DNA of 64,000 bases, from the NCBI GenBank assembly GCA_964016875.1, contig OZ024736.1:2983001-3047000 (forward strand). The letters are read 5' to 3'. The position numbers and the translations under genes were made by a program. The notes under the pieces are model-generated. The model was given only the letters and a program-made list of their open reading frames with translations. It searched no databases and was not told where the DNA came from. This document shows, piece by piece, positions 34,250 to 45,828 of the stretch. The stretch is from Fallopia convolvulus (taxonomy: Eukaryota > Streptophyta > Magnoliopsida > Caryophyllales > Polygonaceae). Position 1 is the first letter of the stretch. Each line of letters opens with the position of its first letter.

Positions 34250-34941
34250 TTACGTGAGATTCTCATGCGCTTTTTCAGTTGAAGGGGGCACGGGAGGAAC
34301 ATATATATTGAGTTTTGGCTGAGTCAACTCGATTTGTGCAACCGTAGTTGGATCATTAGCGTTTTGGTCAAGGATGAATTCTACGCGCTCTTCTCCAATA
34401 TCAAAAGTGAGGAGTCCTTTCCGCACATCGAACCGAGCACCTGCTGTAGCTAAGAATGGTCTTCCGAGAATAATAGGGACGTGGGGGTCTTCAGGCATAT
34501 CAAGGACGATGAATCATTCGGTATAATGAATTTTCCGACTTGAATAGGATAGTCGTCCACGACTCCTGTGGCTTTGACGCATGATCCGTCTGCCATGTAG
34601 AGGTTCATGTCTACAGATTCCAATGGTCCCATGTTGACTTTTGACCAGATTGAGAGAGGAAGTAAACTGGCACTGGCTCCCAAATCACATAAAGCTTTGA
34701 ATTTGTGGTCGTCTATGCTAATTGTTTTGGCAAACCTTCCTGGATCTCCTAACTTTTCCGGTAGAGCAATAGATCGGACTTCATCCTGCAACTCTGTGAT
34801 GGATCTTTTCCTGCTAAGAATATCTTTCAAAAATTTCGTGTAAGCCGGCGTTTCGCTTAGGGCCTTAGCGAATGGGATGGAAATATTAATGCCCTGAAGA
34901 ATCTTTACGAAACACTTGAACTTACTCTCAGTAGAGTCCAT
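34250..34941 (-). pseudogene. Element C: aspartic protease, frameshifted
   Basis: The frame from 34941 has the pre-protease region (KILQGINISIPFAKALSE) and the active site CDLGASASLLPLSIW, and a flap-like ADGSCVKATGVVDDYP. A shift near 34500 breaks it before the second half (VPIILGRPFLATAGARFDV) in another frame to 34250. It should process the gag polyprotein. A second shift separates it from gag near 34920. Confidence 0.85.
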
Positions 34942-36758
34942 AGATTTCTTAGTGGGAAATGGAAGAGATTTACCATCCTCGGAACCAAGTTAGGCTCGAG
35001 AGGTGAAGTTACCGGGTCGACACTAGGGTCGTTAGGTATTCTCGTAGGATCGTTACCGACCCTGATGGGGTCGTTAACTACCCTGGGATGGAGAGGAGGG
35101 CTCGGATTAGAAAAATTACCTGGACTAGGGTCATTGACAACCCTGGGAGCCTTGTCGCCATATTGTCCCAGTTCGGTACTTGCCCTCGCTGGCTCGTTAC
35201 CAAGCTGAACTGTGGCGTCCTCTTCAGTCTTATCCTTAGCTTGGACACGCTCCGGTAGTGTCTTTCCGCTCCTAAGGTGTACCGCTACTATTTGTCCCCT
35301 AGGGTTTTCCTCGGGACGACCTGGGAGTTGCCCTTGTGGCCTCGAAATCTGTGCAGCAAGGTTCCCTAGTTGGGAATCAATATTCTTCTTCCATACATCG
35401 AACTCTCCCCATCTTTTATTTTGGTGGTTAAGGTTGGCTTGAACTTCATTAACTTTATTGTGGACTCCATTGATACTTTCCTGTAACCTTTGTACCCATG
35501 ATGGTGGCTCCTGATGGCCTGGAGGTCGATAAGGGGCAGGTCGTCTATCCGGTGGAGGCGTTGCATAGCTTGGATTTGGATTTTGATTGCCCCACATTTA
35601 ATATTTGTTTGACCTGTCAAAATTACTAGGCTTGTTCCTATATGGGCCTCCCATGTAATTCATTTCAGTAATTGTCTCAACGGCTCTTACCTGCTCTATG
35701 TTAGTGCAAGCAGAAGTACTATGGGCAGAAGAACCACACTCTTGACAAGATTGAGAGGATTTCAGAAAACTTACCTGCTTCTTTAGGCGATTGACCTCGT
35801 CTTGTAGAAATTGATTTTTAACGTTTGGGTCAACTTCTTCTCGGTTTGGCACGTAGAGACGCTTCTGGGGTTGGGGAGTTTGTTGGGTTTCGTACATGGC
35901 ATCATAATTGGACAGCTTATCCAGCAATTCCCATGCAGCCGTAGGGTCCATCTCTATACAACCGCACGCTGTATGCGTGTTGATGCGGTTCTTGGTCTCG
36001 GCGTTGATACCTTGGAAAAAGATTTCTTGAAGAACATATAAAGGTTGCCCATGAGTGGGGCACTGTCTAAGCATTTCTTTAAATCTTTCCCATGTTTCAA
36101 CAAAAGTCTCATTAGGCAACTGGTGATAGGAGGTGATGCGCTTCCTCGGCTCCGTTGTCTTGGCAGGAGGGAAGAATTTTGTAAGAAATTGATCATACAA
36201 GTTCTTCCAAGTCCTGATAGACTTGGGAGGTAAGCTCTCCAACCAGCTCAAGGCCTTTCCAGCAAGAGACCACTTGAAAGGTTTTAATAGACCATATTCA
36301 AGTGAGACACCTTCAACAGCTATGGTGTCACATAAGCCAAGAAAATTTCTAATATGTTCCATAGGGCACTCAGTAGGTTTCCCTTCAAACTCAGCCCGCT
36401 TAATCAAGGATATAAATTGAGACTTAATCTTAAAGGGTTTCTCTATCTCCAGAAGCACAATTGGGGGTTCTAGCACCCTCAGTTCCGGATGCATGTATTG
36501 TTTGGCATTCCTCTGATAAGCATTCAACTCTTCCTGTAGACGAGCATTGTTAACTCGTTGACGCTCAGCCTCTGCAGCAGCGTCTTCTTTCTCAGTTATC
36601 AACGCCTCCATCTGGTTTTGGAGGACTTCCAACTGACGAGCCAACTCTTCGGGTGTGGCCATGGCTCGGTTCTCTCGGCGTATACGGTGCAGGGAACGTT
36701 CAGGTTCGGAATAATATCCAGAGTTGTCAAATTGAAGCCTTCGACGTCCTACCGGCAT
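34905..36758 (-). pseudogene. Element C: gag with one in-frame stop
   Basis: ATG at 36758 starts MPVGRRRLQFDNSGYYSE. A coiled coil (EELARQLEVLQNQMEALITE) is followed by the Athila capsid region (AKQYMHPELRVLEPPIVLL; FEGKPTECPMEHIRNFLGL; FFPPAKTTEPRKRI) and a knuckle (CQECGSSAHSTSAC). A TAA at 35598-35600 interrupts the frame just before MWGNQNPNPSYATPP, which continues in frame to 34905. The tail contains repeated VVNDP peptides (VVNDPIRVGNDPTRIPNDPS) coded by the GTTAACGA signature. Apart from the stop, the gag is complete. Confidence 0.9.
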
Positions 36759-36852
36759 ACGCTGAGAGAACAGACAATGAGAACAAAAATTAAAAACAAA
36801 AATGGGGTCGGGCTATTTCCAGACCCACAGATCAACAAACAAACTCGTTGCT

Positions 36853-36870
36853 TCCCCGACAACGACGCCA
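36853..36870 (-). promoter_or_regulatory. Element C primer binding site, tRNA-Asp type
   Basis: Minus strand TGGCGTCGTTGTCGGGGA has two C-to-T differences from the perfect tRNA-Asp complement seen in E. It lies three bases inside the LTR. Confidence 0.88.
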
Positions 36871-36873
36871 ATT

Positions 36874-38323
36874 TGTTGACGGGCCTTTACTCTGGACAAT
36901 AAATAAATTTATAAGTCAAGACCCTGCTGAGTATAAGGGAGTCAGGATCGTTCCACGAGAAGCACAGTTTGTTTATCTATCGACTAGCCATCCTCGTTAA
37001 CGACTTTGTCAAGGTTGTTAACAAACCTGTAGACTACTAACGACCCAAAATAAGTTTGTTGCTGAGGCTACGAACTCAGCAACGAATATGATCTAAGAGA
37101 ATTCAAATAGAAACAAAGATCTAGGACAAGGGTCACCACAACATAGTCATGCATATAAACTTGTAAGAAGATAAAGATCATGCATTGAAATAGATAAATT
37201 CATCAACTTTCATTGACTAGTAAGTAAATTAATCTACTCTCATAAATTAATTTACTCAATCACTTGTTTTGGATCTAAAGCTTGAAACTTTCGTATTCAA
37301 ACAATATCAACCTTCAAGTTTATAACTTTCTTTCTCGATCAAGTTAAGACTCAAATTACCTTGACTTTCATCTAGGCATAAACACAACAAGCAATCTCAA
37401 AAATAGATAGAAGGCATTCAACACATCATCTTACTCATCAAATCATGCATAATATGCCTTGTTTCAACCCCGACCCTAGATAAGAAAACTACTCACTACT
37501 CATAATTATGAAATAAACAACATCTATAAAGGAGAACATTGTAAACAAAACAACTACTTCAATTTAATAAGAAAATATCGTCTTACAGAATTCAGAAGAA
37601 ACCGAAAAAATACAAAATCGAATCGAAACTTGTGATTAACGACCTCGGCTAACTCTCGTCCACCGTGGATCGATCTCCTTCTCCCACTCTTCTCTCTCTG
37701 TCTCGACTCTTCCTTCTTCTCTACTTCTACTCGAATACTACTTGCTACCCCCTCTCTAGGTTATAAAGAAGGTATTTATACTAATAAAGCTATCTAAATA
37801 AATAAGGATATAAGATAAAAACTTTCTTAAAAGATAGAAACCTACTCTAAAAAAGATAGAAATAAACACCTAGAAGGATAACAAGACTTAAAATAAAATA
37901 TAATAACCCTAAAACTCATTAAAAACACTCTACCGACACGGAATAAATTCCCGCACAGGATCGGTAGGTCATCACTAAGATTTCTCGAAAAACCCTATCG
38001 CTAAGCCTCATTAATGACCCTGCATAGCCTCGTTAACGAGCTTGGATTTTGACTTCTTTTTCACTTCAACTATAAAAAACTTGACTTTGACTTCTTCATT
38101 TCGTATTCTTCCTTCCTTCACCATAGCATTCCAAATTCAGCTCCAAAAAGCACCGTTTGCTTGCTAAAACCTACAAAAAGACACAAAACGGAGTAGCTTC
38201 CATACTTTTCACAAAATATGCAAAACCATCCAAAAACACACAAAACTAACCCTAAACTTATCAAAACTAATCCTAACAAACTAAGAAAACATACTAAAAA
38301 CTATACCAAAAACATGAACATCA
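36874..38323 (-). repeat. Element C LTR, right copy (5' LTR)
   Basis: 1450 bp, ends TGTTGACGG and GAACATCA. Indels relative to the left copy show independent decay since insertion. Confidence 0.93.
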
Positions 38324-38814
38324 GTATTTTGGAAAAACGACTCATAAAATATACTTAAAACAGTCTCAGGGGAACCAACATAGAGTTCCTTCTAAGGAAT
38401 GTGCAAAGGAACGTACCCTCCAGAAACCACATCCTAAACACTATCTCGGCGAATACTATAGGGTGTGCTATCACTGTGGTGGGGGAGGTCATGTTCAAAA
38501 GGACTGTAAGGTTAGATTAGAAATGTCAAACAAAAGGACTCAAAACCAGAATACAAGGAACAACAGAAACAGTGGTCTGGTAAGAAAATTCAAGGGTATG
38601 ATAAATCTCACCAAGACAAAAAGAAACCGACTCCACAACCACAAAAGAAGCAAGATTTCAAAACTGATAAAGGAAAAAACCATGTTGATTCCTAAAATAT
38701 TGCTTCTAGTTCCATAAGTCCACAGAAAGCTACTTTAGTTCAATCTCAAATTTATCATTCTGTGAGCTACGCTAACCGACCCGGGAAGGCTAAGCAGGCC
38801 TGGGTCATTAAAAC
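38324..38814 (+). pseudogene. Copia gag C-terminal zinc-knuckle region
   Basis: After the repeated GTATT, host Copia sequence resumes. A frame at 38463-38717 begins with CYHCGGGGHVQKDC, an intact Cys-Cys-His-Cys knuckle that would bind RNA. Low-complexity Asn/Lys/Arg coding follows with shifts. Confidence 0.8.
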
Positions 38815-40641
38815 GTGATTTCTTTCTTGCAGGTTGAAGTGAGGGGGAACATCCGCTGGATCCTTGACAGCGGGTGCTCTTGTCACATGACAGGGAACAA
38901 GAGTATTATGTCCTCACTTCAAATTAATGCTGAAGGAAAAATTTCCTTTGGCAACAACAATCAAGGAGAAATCATTGGATCAAGTGAAGTCAAGCTAAAT
39001 GATAAGACCAGCGTTAAAGACGTAAGCTTGGTAAAAGGTCTTGGTTACAACCTGTTCAGTATTGCTCAACTTTGTGACCAAGGGAACAACGATGTATCCT
39101 TTACCTCAGATGCTTGTTCGATCAAGAACGTGAAATCGAATCTTGTGGTCCTGAAGGGAAAGAGATGCAACAATGTGTATTTTGTCGACTCAAGTTTCCA
39201 ACCATAAGAAGAACTATGCTTTGTTACAGGTGCTAATAAGACCGATCTCTGGCATAGGAGGTTTGATCACGCAAATCATCGAGGAATTCACAAACTCTAC
39301 TCACAAAATTTGGTAATTGGACTTCCCAAAGTTCTAACAGAAAAGGAAAGCTTGTGTGAAGAATGTGTGAAGGGAAAACAAAGCAAGTCGTCCTTTCAGC
39401 CAAAGTTGTCAGTTAGCACCTCTCACCCTCTTGAGATGGTACACATGGACTTGTGTGGTCCCATGTGGGTGAGAAGCCACAGTGGTAGCAGGTACATTTT
39501 TGTTCATGTTGATGATTTTACTAGATATACATGGGCTCTCTTTCTAGGTTCAAAAGATGAGACATTCATGGCGTTCAAAAGCTGGATTAAAAAGGTAGAA
39601 GCATCAACAGAGCAGAAATTGAAGTCTATCAGGTCTGACAACGGAACAAAGTTCAAGAATTCCATGTTCCGTAATTACTGTGATGAACATGGAGTGTCTC
39701 AGAACTTCTCTGCGCCGAGGAATCCTCAACAAAACGGTGTAGTAGAGAGAAAGAATGGAACACATCAAAACATGGCTCGTACTATGATGTTGGCAAGTAA
39801 CTTGCCTCGGTCCTTTTGGGCTAAGGTACTCGGTACCGCTTGCTACATCATTAACCGAGTCACCATACGTTCCAACTTCTCTAAAACTCCATATGAACTA
39901 ATCAAGGGCAGGAAGCCAAATATTTCCCACTTGAAAGTCTTTGGATGTAGGTGTTTTATTCACAACAACGAAAAAGACGAGCTAGGCAAGTTTGATCCAA
40001 GGAGTGACGAAGGCATCTTTCTAGGGTATTCATCCAACAACAAGGCTTACAAGGTGTTTGATAAAAGGACTAAGAAGTTTGAAGAAAGCTTTCATGTTGT
40101 CTTTGACGAGTCCAAAAATGGAGGGAACCTATCTAGTAACGAGGATGTACTGAAGGTTCTAAATTCAGATTCAAATGATGAAGTCGATCCAGATTCAAGT
40201 GCACAAGCTCTAGATTCAAGTGCACAATCTCGAAATGATGATGTTATGCCTCCGAGCCTTGACTTGGATGGAGATGACACAGAAAATGCTCTGGTTCCTG
40301 AAGATGATACTTCACAAAATGAAGAAATTGGGGAAGATCATGGGGAAGGAACATCACATGGAACGACAAGCCAACAGGATCAAGAGGAGTCAAGAATAGA
40401 TCCCACTCAGATTGAAGTCAGAAACTATCATCAAAAGAGGGATCATCCTGTTGACAACATCATCACTCCATACGATAAAGGTATGCTTACTCGTTCCTCT
40501 ATTAAGAATTTTTGTGCTTTCAATGCATTTATCTCTCTTGCAAAGCCGAAGAATGTGAAGGAAGCATTAAAAGACCATGACTGGATAGTTGCTATGCAAG
40601 AGGAATTACACCAGTTTGAGAGGAATAAAGTATGGAGATGA
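38815..40641 (+). pseudogene. Copia protease and integrase
   Basis: Protease: WILDSGCSCHMTGNK holds the DSG catalytic motif, followed by GLGYNLFSIAQLCDQG; the frame stops at 39207. Integrase resumes after a short shift: LWHRRFDHANH and CEECVKGK form the zinc region; MDLCGPM, RSDNGTKF and NPQQNGVVERKN carry D, D and E. The C-terminal part (GIFLGYSSNNKAYKVF and on) leads to a Ser/Asp-rich linker, then TGA at 40639-40641 just before RT. Integrase residues are conserved, unlike gag. Confidence 0.9.
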
Positions 40642-42067
40642 GTTCCCAAGCCAAAACACAAAATGGATATAGGAGCAAAGTGGGTATTCAGGAACAAACT
40701 CAATGACACTGGAGCTGTCACAAGGAACAAGGTGAGGCTTGTAGCAAAAGGGCACAATCAACAAGAAGGAATTGACTATGATGAATCGTACGCTCCTGTT
40801 GCAAGAATAGAAGCCATCCGATTTCTAATCGCCTATACTGCTCACAAAGGATTCAAATTGTATCAAATGGATGTGAAGACAACTTTCCTGAATGGGTACC
40901 TACAAGAGGAGGTTTATGTGTTGCAACCTCCAGGGTTTGAAGATGTTGATCACCCTGATCATGTCTACGTATTGGATAAGGCTCTCTATGGTCTTAAACA
41001 GGCTCCTCATGCTTGGTATGATATATTCGCTCAGTTTCTATTAGCCAATGGATATAGACGTGGTGTGATCGACAAGACGTTGTTCCTAAGGGAACAAGAT
41101 GGTGAGGTTTTAGTAGTTCAAGTATATGTCGATGATATTATATTTGGCTTTACTAACCCTAATCTTGTAGAAAGTTTCAAGAATCTTATGAGCAATGAGT
41201 TTGAGATGAGCATGATCGGTGAGCTCACGTTCTTTCTTGGTCTACAAGTGGTACAAAGTGATGATGGAACAAAGGTACATCAACAAAACTACATCAAGGA
41301 ACTATTGAAGAAGTGTTGTATGGATTCTACAAAATGTTTTGACCCCTATTTCTCCTAATACTCGTCTTGATGCTGATCTTAATGGTGTTGATGTTGATCA
41401 AATGATGTACCGTGGAATGATTGGTTCCCTATTGTACCTAACGCCCAGTCGACCAGATATTATGTTCAGTATGTGTCTTTGTGCTAGATTTTAAGCTAAT
41501 CCTAAAGAAACACATCTGAAAGAAGTGAAGAGAATTCTGCGCTACTTAAAAGGGAATCATGGGTTATGTCTATGGTATCCAAGACAAAACTCGTTCCAAC
41601 TTGTCGGATTATCAGATGCAGATTTTGCAGGTCACTTGGTGGATAGGAAGAGTACATCAGGCATGGTCCAATTTCTTGGTCCTTGTTTGGTGTCTTAGGG
41701 ATCGAAGAAGCAAAATTCGGTTGCTCTTTCAACGGCTGAAGCGGAGTATGTCGCATCAGCTGGTTGTTGTTCACAGGCATTATGGTTAAAACAACAACTG
41801 GTGGATTTTGGTATGTCTCTTGGTACCATCCCTATTCTATGTGATAATACAAGCGCAATCAATATCTCCAAAAATTCTGTGCATCATTCTAGAACCAAAC
41901 ATATAGATATTCGACATCATTTCTTAAGAGATAATGTTGAAAAAGGTTTCATCAAGATGGATCATTGTAGGACTGAAAATCAAGTGGCAGATATTTTCAC
42001 CAAGGCTTTGGACAGAAAACCCTATGAGCATCTGAGGATGTTACTAGGAATGATTTCCTTGGAGTAA
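40642..42067 (+). pseudogene. Copia reverse transcriptase and RNase H, decayed
   Basis: RT runs from the TGA at 40639 to 41358 with KVRLVAKGHNQQEGIDYDES, MDVKTTFLNGYLQEEVYVLQ, LYGLKQAPHAWYD and the YVDD site. Stops and frameshifts break 41355-41800 (MGSLLYLTP-like and AEAEYVA-like pieces in other frames). RNase H ends in a clean frame, 41801-42067, with CDNTSAINISKNSVHHSRTK and HIDIRHHFLRD. The enzyme would copy the element RNA; here it is dead. Confidence 0.88.
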
Positions 42068-42452
42068 ACAAGTCCCGGTTCTCTATTCCCTCAGTGCTTG
42101 ACAAAAGAGGTAACATCTCAGGTAACTACATATCATTTGACAAGTTTTCTAATGACTTATATCCTTCCTCTATGCATAGATGTTGTATATATTTGAAATT
42201 ATTAAGTGTTGCATGCTAAAAGGAACTGGAACTGAATTGCTTACATCTAAGATTTTTCTTTTGGCCCAAAATAACCAACTTGATCTATTCTATCCCTCAC
42301 TTCAAGCCAAAATGGTGGTTGGTTATAAGATTGTCCTTTAGCCTGGTCCACACAAACGTTCCCTATGAACATCCTTTGATTACCTCTAAACGGGGAACAA
42401 TTGTGTGGATGTCAAAAATATTCCCAGCCCACATAATGTTTGAATGGAACGT
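42068..42452 (+). other. Copia 3' untranslated region
   Basis: Sequence downstream of RNase H without a long frame. No LTR is reached before D1 begins at 42453. The flank AACGT (42448-42452) should be the D1 target duplication, but its partner is missing. Confidence 0.6.
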
Positions 42453-43522
42453 TGTAGGAAGGGTTTCTTAACAACAAATAAATTTATAATTAAGACCCCG
42501 CTGAGTACAGGGAGGTCAGGTTCGTCCACGGGAATTAGAAGAATCTATGTCTAGCTACTAATCCTAATAAAAGAAAACAAAACAAAGCAAAACACTCAAA
42601 CAGGTGCTCGGCACCGACCCACAACAGGTCATAACCAACCTATGCCTCAACACAAACGCAGGGGAAAAACAAGGGAGACAGGTGCTCGGCACCGACTCTC
42701 CATGACACAATCAACAATCATAGACAAAAGAGAAGACATAATTCAAATCCAAACAAACTTCAATTAAAAAGAAAACTTACAAACTCAAGCAAACCTCCAA
42801 GTCTCTCTTAATCGTCCAAGAGCTTGGAATCAAAGTAACCTAGAAAACCAAACTTGCAACTTGTTCCGTTCTCCACAAAAAACGTCTTCTCAAAGCCCTA
42901 AAAACGTCTCCTCTAAAAGCTCCCCCATTGAAATAAAACCCTAGAGATCCTTATATAGTGGTAGAAATAAATCTATAAGGAAACTAAATTCTATTGAAAA
43001 GGCCCATAAATAAAACATTTACTAAACCAAACTCAAGGTGCAAGTAATAATTCCGCCACACACGGTTTAGGTCATCACCGACCATATGTGGGTCGTCACC
43101 GACCCTTGGTTGCACTTGATTTCTTCATTTCTTGCTCAAAACTTGCTCCAATGCTTGGTTTTCCTTCAATGTTCCTTCTTCAATCACTCTTGGCCTTCTA
43201 AGACGTCCTTTAGTTCCTTCTTAAAGCAATTTGATCTTGAAATCTTCACTCTTAAATCATCAAACCTTCAAATGCACCGACTCTTGCTCTTCTATCAACA
43301 TCACCACCAAACAACTTCTAACACCACCTCCTAGAAAGCTTGAAAAACCGAGATATCTCCTCCTCAACGCTTCAAAACCCTACTAAAACAATAAACAAAC
43401 ACAAACGACTCCAACTCCCTAAAGAGGGTCGGAGTTATACACAAAACAATCATAGTAGACCTAGAATGACTCAATTTAGTTAGGAAACTACCCTTAAAAA
43501 CTAACTAAAAAGTGCGACATCA
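42453..43522 (-). repeat. Element D1 LTR with internal deletion
   Basis: 1070 bp, TGTAGGAAGG to GCGACATCA. It lacks about 440 bp present in the D2 LTR (46072-46513); the break falls in a signature motif (GGCACCGAC). Signature clusters at 42601-42695 and 43066-43111. Confidence 0.88.
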
Positions 43523-43559
43523 AAATACCCCATACTTAGACTTGCTTGTCCTCAAGCAA
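43523..43559 (-). promoter_or_regulatory. Element D1 terminal hairpin and polypurine tract
   Basis: Minus strand TTGCTTG-AGGA-CAAGCAA (43542-43559), then TCTAAGTATGGGGTATTT up to the LTR. Confidence 0.85.
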
Positions 43560-44911
43560 TCACTTAACATGTATCAAGAGCAATAAACAAAACTCAAGAA
43601 TCACCTTATAGAAAAAATAAGCACAAGTAGAATAGTGAGCAAACAACTTCTACATCCTAGCATACATGAACATTCCAAGCAATCACAATCCAACCTAACC
43701 AAAGAATGTATTTCACTCAACTCTCAAAGTGTTTAGGGTATAGTAATGATCACTCGACGCAACCGCATAGTTAATGGAACTTATATAAACAAACTCTCCA
43801 CCGAGGAAGACAAAACAAGTCAAATCATCAAATGAACTCGGGTGGCTCAAGAAAACTTCAAAGAAGCTTCCATTCGGTCGGGTTGTAATGGGGCTCGGTA
43901 AAAACAAAGGGTGTGGAAATAATTTGGCCTTGTGGTGCTAACTAATCCGGGAATCAAAACTCCTAGACTATACATCACTCACCCACATTCTTTCCTCTTC
44001 TTCAATCACCAAACACTTAAACTTTTAAGTGTACTACCCTTTTCACCTATCAACATTGTCTTCCTTCTATTCTTTTGAAGGTTTTGGACTCTTGCACTTA
44101 TTATATGGAACTTTTTTTTTTCGTGGGGTGGTCGGCACCGACCCACTTTGGGTCGGCACCGAGCTACATACATGCATTTCAAGTCCAAAAACACTTCATT
44201 CCTTTTGATTCTCAAAGACAACACTCTTTATCTACCTTCCATAATCACCTTGTTCTCACCCATTCAAATCATAACAATTTTCAACAACTTCTTCTAAGTC
44301 CTAATTCCCGGATCAAAGAGGTCAAGCTTATCATGGCTAGGGAATTTTTGTGGAGCTAGAAATAGGCTTTAAGCTCAAAATAAGGGCTACAAAAAGGGGA
44401 ATCATGTATAGGTAGGAAAAGGAATATAAATAGGCTTTTAAAAATGAGTTGAAAATCATTTAATTGAATCGAGTGATGAACATATCTCCATTGGTCTCAA
44501 GTTTTAAAATAACCATGCCATTATCAATTGGTATATTTGCACTTGGAAGAGTATTTCACACATGAAAGAGAAAGGAGTAAAAATGTACATCCTTTATAGG
44601 CCAAAGATATCTCACTTAGGTTCACATTTTGTTGGATTGCTTTTACTTAGAAATATGCATGCTCAATTTTCATTATAAGCTCAAAACTCAAAAAGCAAGA
44701 TCATGGTTTAGGTGATTCTTAAAGCATGTCATTGGTTTTACATGATAATGCAAGCAATTTCCATCCTAGAACATCTAAGGAATATGGCATTTATCCATCT
44801 AAAATCCAAAAGAAAAAGACTCAAAACAAGACTAAACACAACTAAACACACATTAACACAAAACAACACATGACTTATACAAATAAAGACTCAAAAAAGT
44901 AATCTCCCAAA
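43560..44911 (-). other. Element D1 3' untranslated region
   Basis: No gene. Collinear with D2 47376-48749. A signature pair GGTCGGCACCGACC...GGTCGGCACCGAGC lies at 44130-44164, with about 10 bases between the two palindromes. Confidence 0.7.
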
Positions 44912-44946
44912 CCACCCCATACTTAAACATCAATGTCCCCATTGAT
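44912..44946 (-). promoter_or_regulatory. Element D1 internal hairpin plus PPT-like tract
   Basis: Minus strand ATCAATG-GGGA-CATTGAT (44929-44946) is followed by GTTTAAGTATGGGGTGG. Confidence 0.7.
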
Positions 44947-45016
44947 TAAGAAAGTAAAGAGAAAGGTAAGAGAAACTAACTTGGACACAATTTGAAGCGT
45001 TGACAAAGGAGGAGAA

Positions 45017-45828
45017 TCATTCTTGAGGAGGTTGAGGAGGTGGTGGAGCTTGGTAAAGGTATTGCTCCAACCAATGGTTGAAATCCTCTTGAGCATTCCA
45101 TCTTGCAACATCCTCTTTATGGTCTTCATAATACTCAATGCGGAAGTCGTGAAGCTCTTGTTGGTGGTTGACAAATTGGTTGTGGTGGTGGTTGAGTGCC
45201 CCATGAAGATGGTGTTGGTGAAGCATAAGGGCATCCATTTTAGCCGAAAGAAGAGAGATATCGGGATTTCCCCCCGAACTTGAACCTGTATGATTTGTGC
45301 CTTGCCCTTGAAAATGTGAGCCACCGGACCCATCAAAGCCATAGGGATGAGAGTAGTAAGGGACCATGTCAGACTGAGGTCCCATTGTGTAGTCCATCGG
45401 GTCGACACCGAGCTGGTTGTTGTAATTGTTGTCCACTAGTGGGTCGACACCGACCCCTTGATGGTCGTAGCCGAGCTGTTGTTGGTCGTCACCGACCCTC
45501 TGATGGTCGTCACCGACCTCCCCAGCGTGGCTCCTTGGTGATTCCAACTCGAATTTCGCTTCTCGTGGCGGTGGGTTGGGTATGGCTCTTCAGAATTCTG
45601 TTGGGATGTCGTCTAATCCTCCCATCTTCCCGGACTTTGGCTCTCAAAGGGTAAGGAGCGGGGGCCCAAACATCCTACCAATTAAGGAGATAGAAAAGCT
45701 CAAGATTCTCCTCGGTGAGCACCACTTCATGAGTCTCATTCTTGCTAATATAGAACTTGTTGATGAAACCGGTAGAAGATTGAGCAATCACCTTAGCATT
45801 CAAGAAGTACTTTAAGTCCATAGCAATT
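45017..45828 (-). pseudogene. Element D1: Athila ORF1, C-terminal half
   Basis: The frame 45828-45675 (MDLKYFLNAKVIAQSSTGF, ENLELFYLLNW) shifts to 45547-45017, which encodes a tail with VGDDHQRVGDDQQQLGYDHQ (signature DNA), a Gly/Ser stretch, and a His/Gln-rich coil (MDALMLHQHHLHGALNHHHN). The N-terminal half is missing because of D2. Function unknown. Confidence 0.75.

Larger units (their letters stand above)
28035..38323 (-). mobile_element. Element C: Athila-like retrotransposon without RT or integrase, inserted in Copia
   Basis: LTRs 28035-29494 and 36874-38323, exact duplication GTATT, PBS beside the right LTR and PPT beside the left one. Minus-strand order: LTR, PBS, gag, protease, a short remnant, post-integrase hairpins, ORF1, internal PPT-like module, 3' UTR, PPT, LTR. 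The RT-RNase H-integrase block is gone between about 34250 and 34020. It is thus a gag-protease-ORF1 element that would depend on a helper such as an intact relative. Confidence 0.95.
25599..42452 (+). mobile_element. Copia element, Sirevirus-like, decayed and missing its 3' LTR
   Basis: A 5' LTR (25599-26449), tRNA-Met PBS, gag, protease, integrase, RT and RNase H occur in Copia order (integrase before RT). C is nested at 28035-38323. The flank is ATTTG (25594-25598); its partner and the 3' LTR are absent because sequence beyond the D elements was lost. A gag with a coiled-coil extension and a second Cys/His knuckle fits the Sirevirus (SIRE/Maximus) lineage, though this lineage call is by memory of family traits. 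Many stops and shifts mark it as old. Confidence 0.9.
42453..45828 (-). mobile_element. Element D1: 5'-truncated Athila-like element in the Copia 3' region
   Basis: Left LTR (42453-43522), terminal hairpin and PPT, 3' UTR, internal hairpin, then the C-terminal half of ORF1. The sequence is cut at 45828 inside ORF1 by the D2 LTR. No PBS, gag or pol. It matches D2 closely along its length. Confidence 0.88.

Noticed and set aside
45280..45654. Plus-strand frame with GRHRP repeats
   Set aside because: It is the antisense reading of the D1 ORF1 tail. The repeats come from the D signature palindrome, which reads similarly on both strands.
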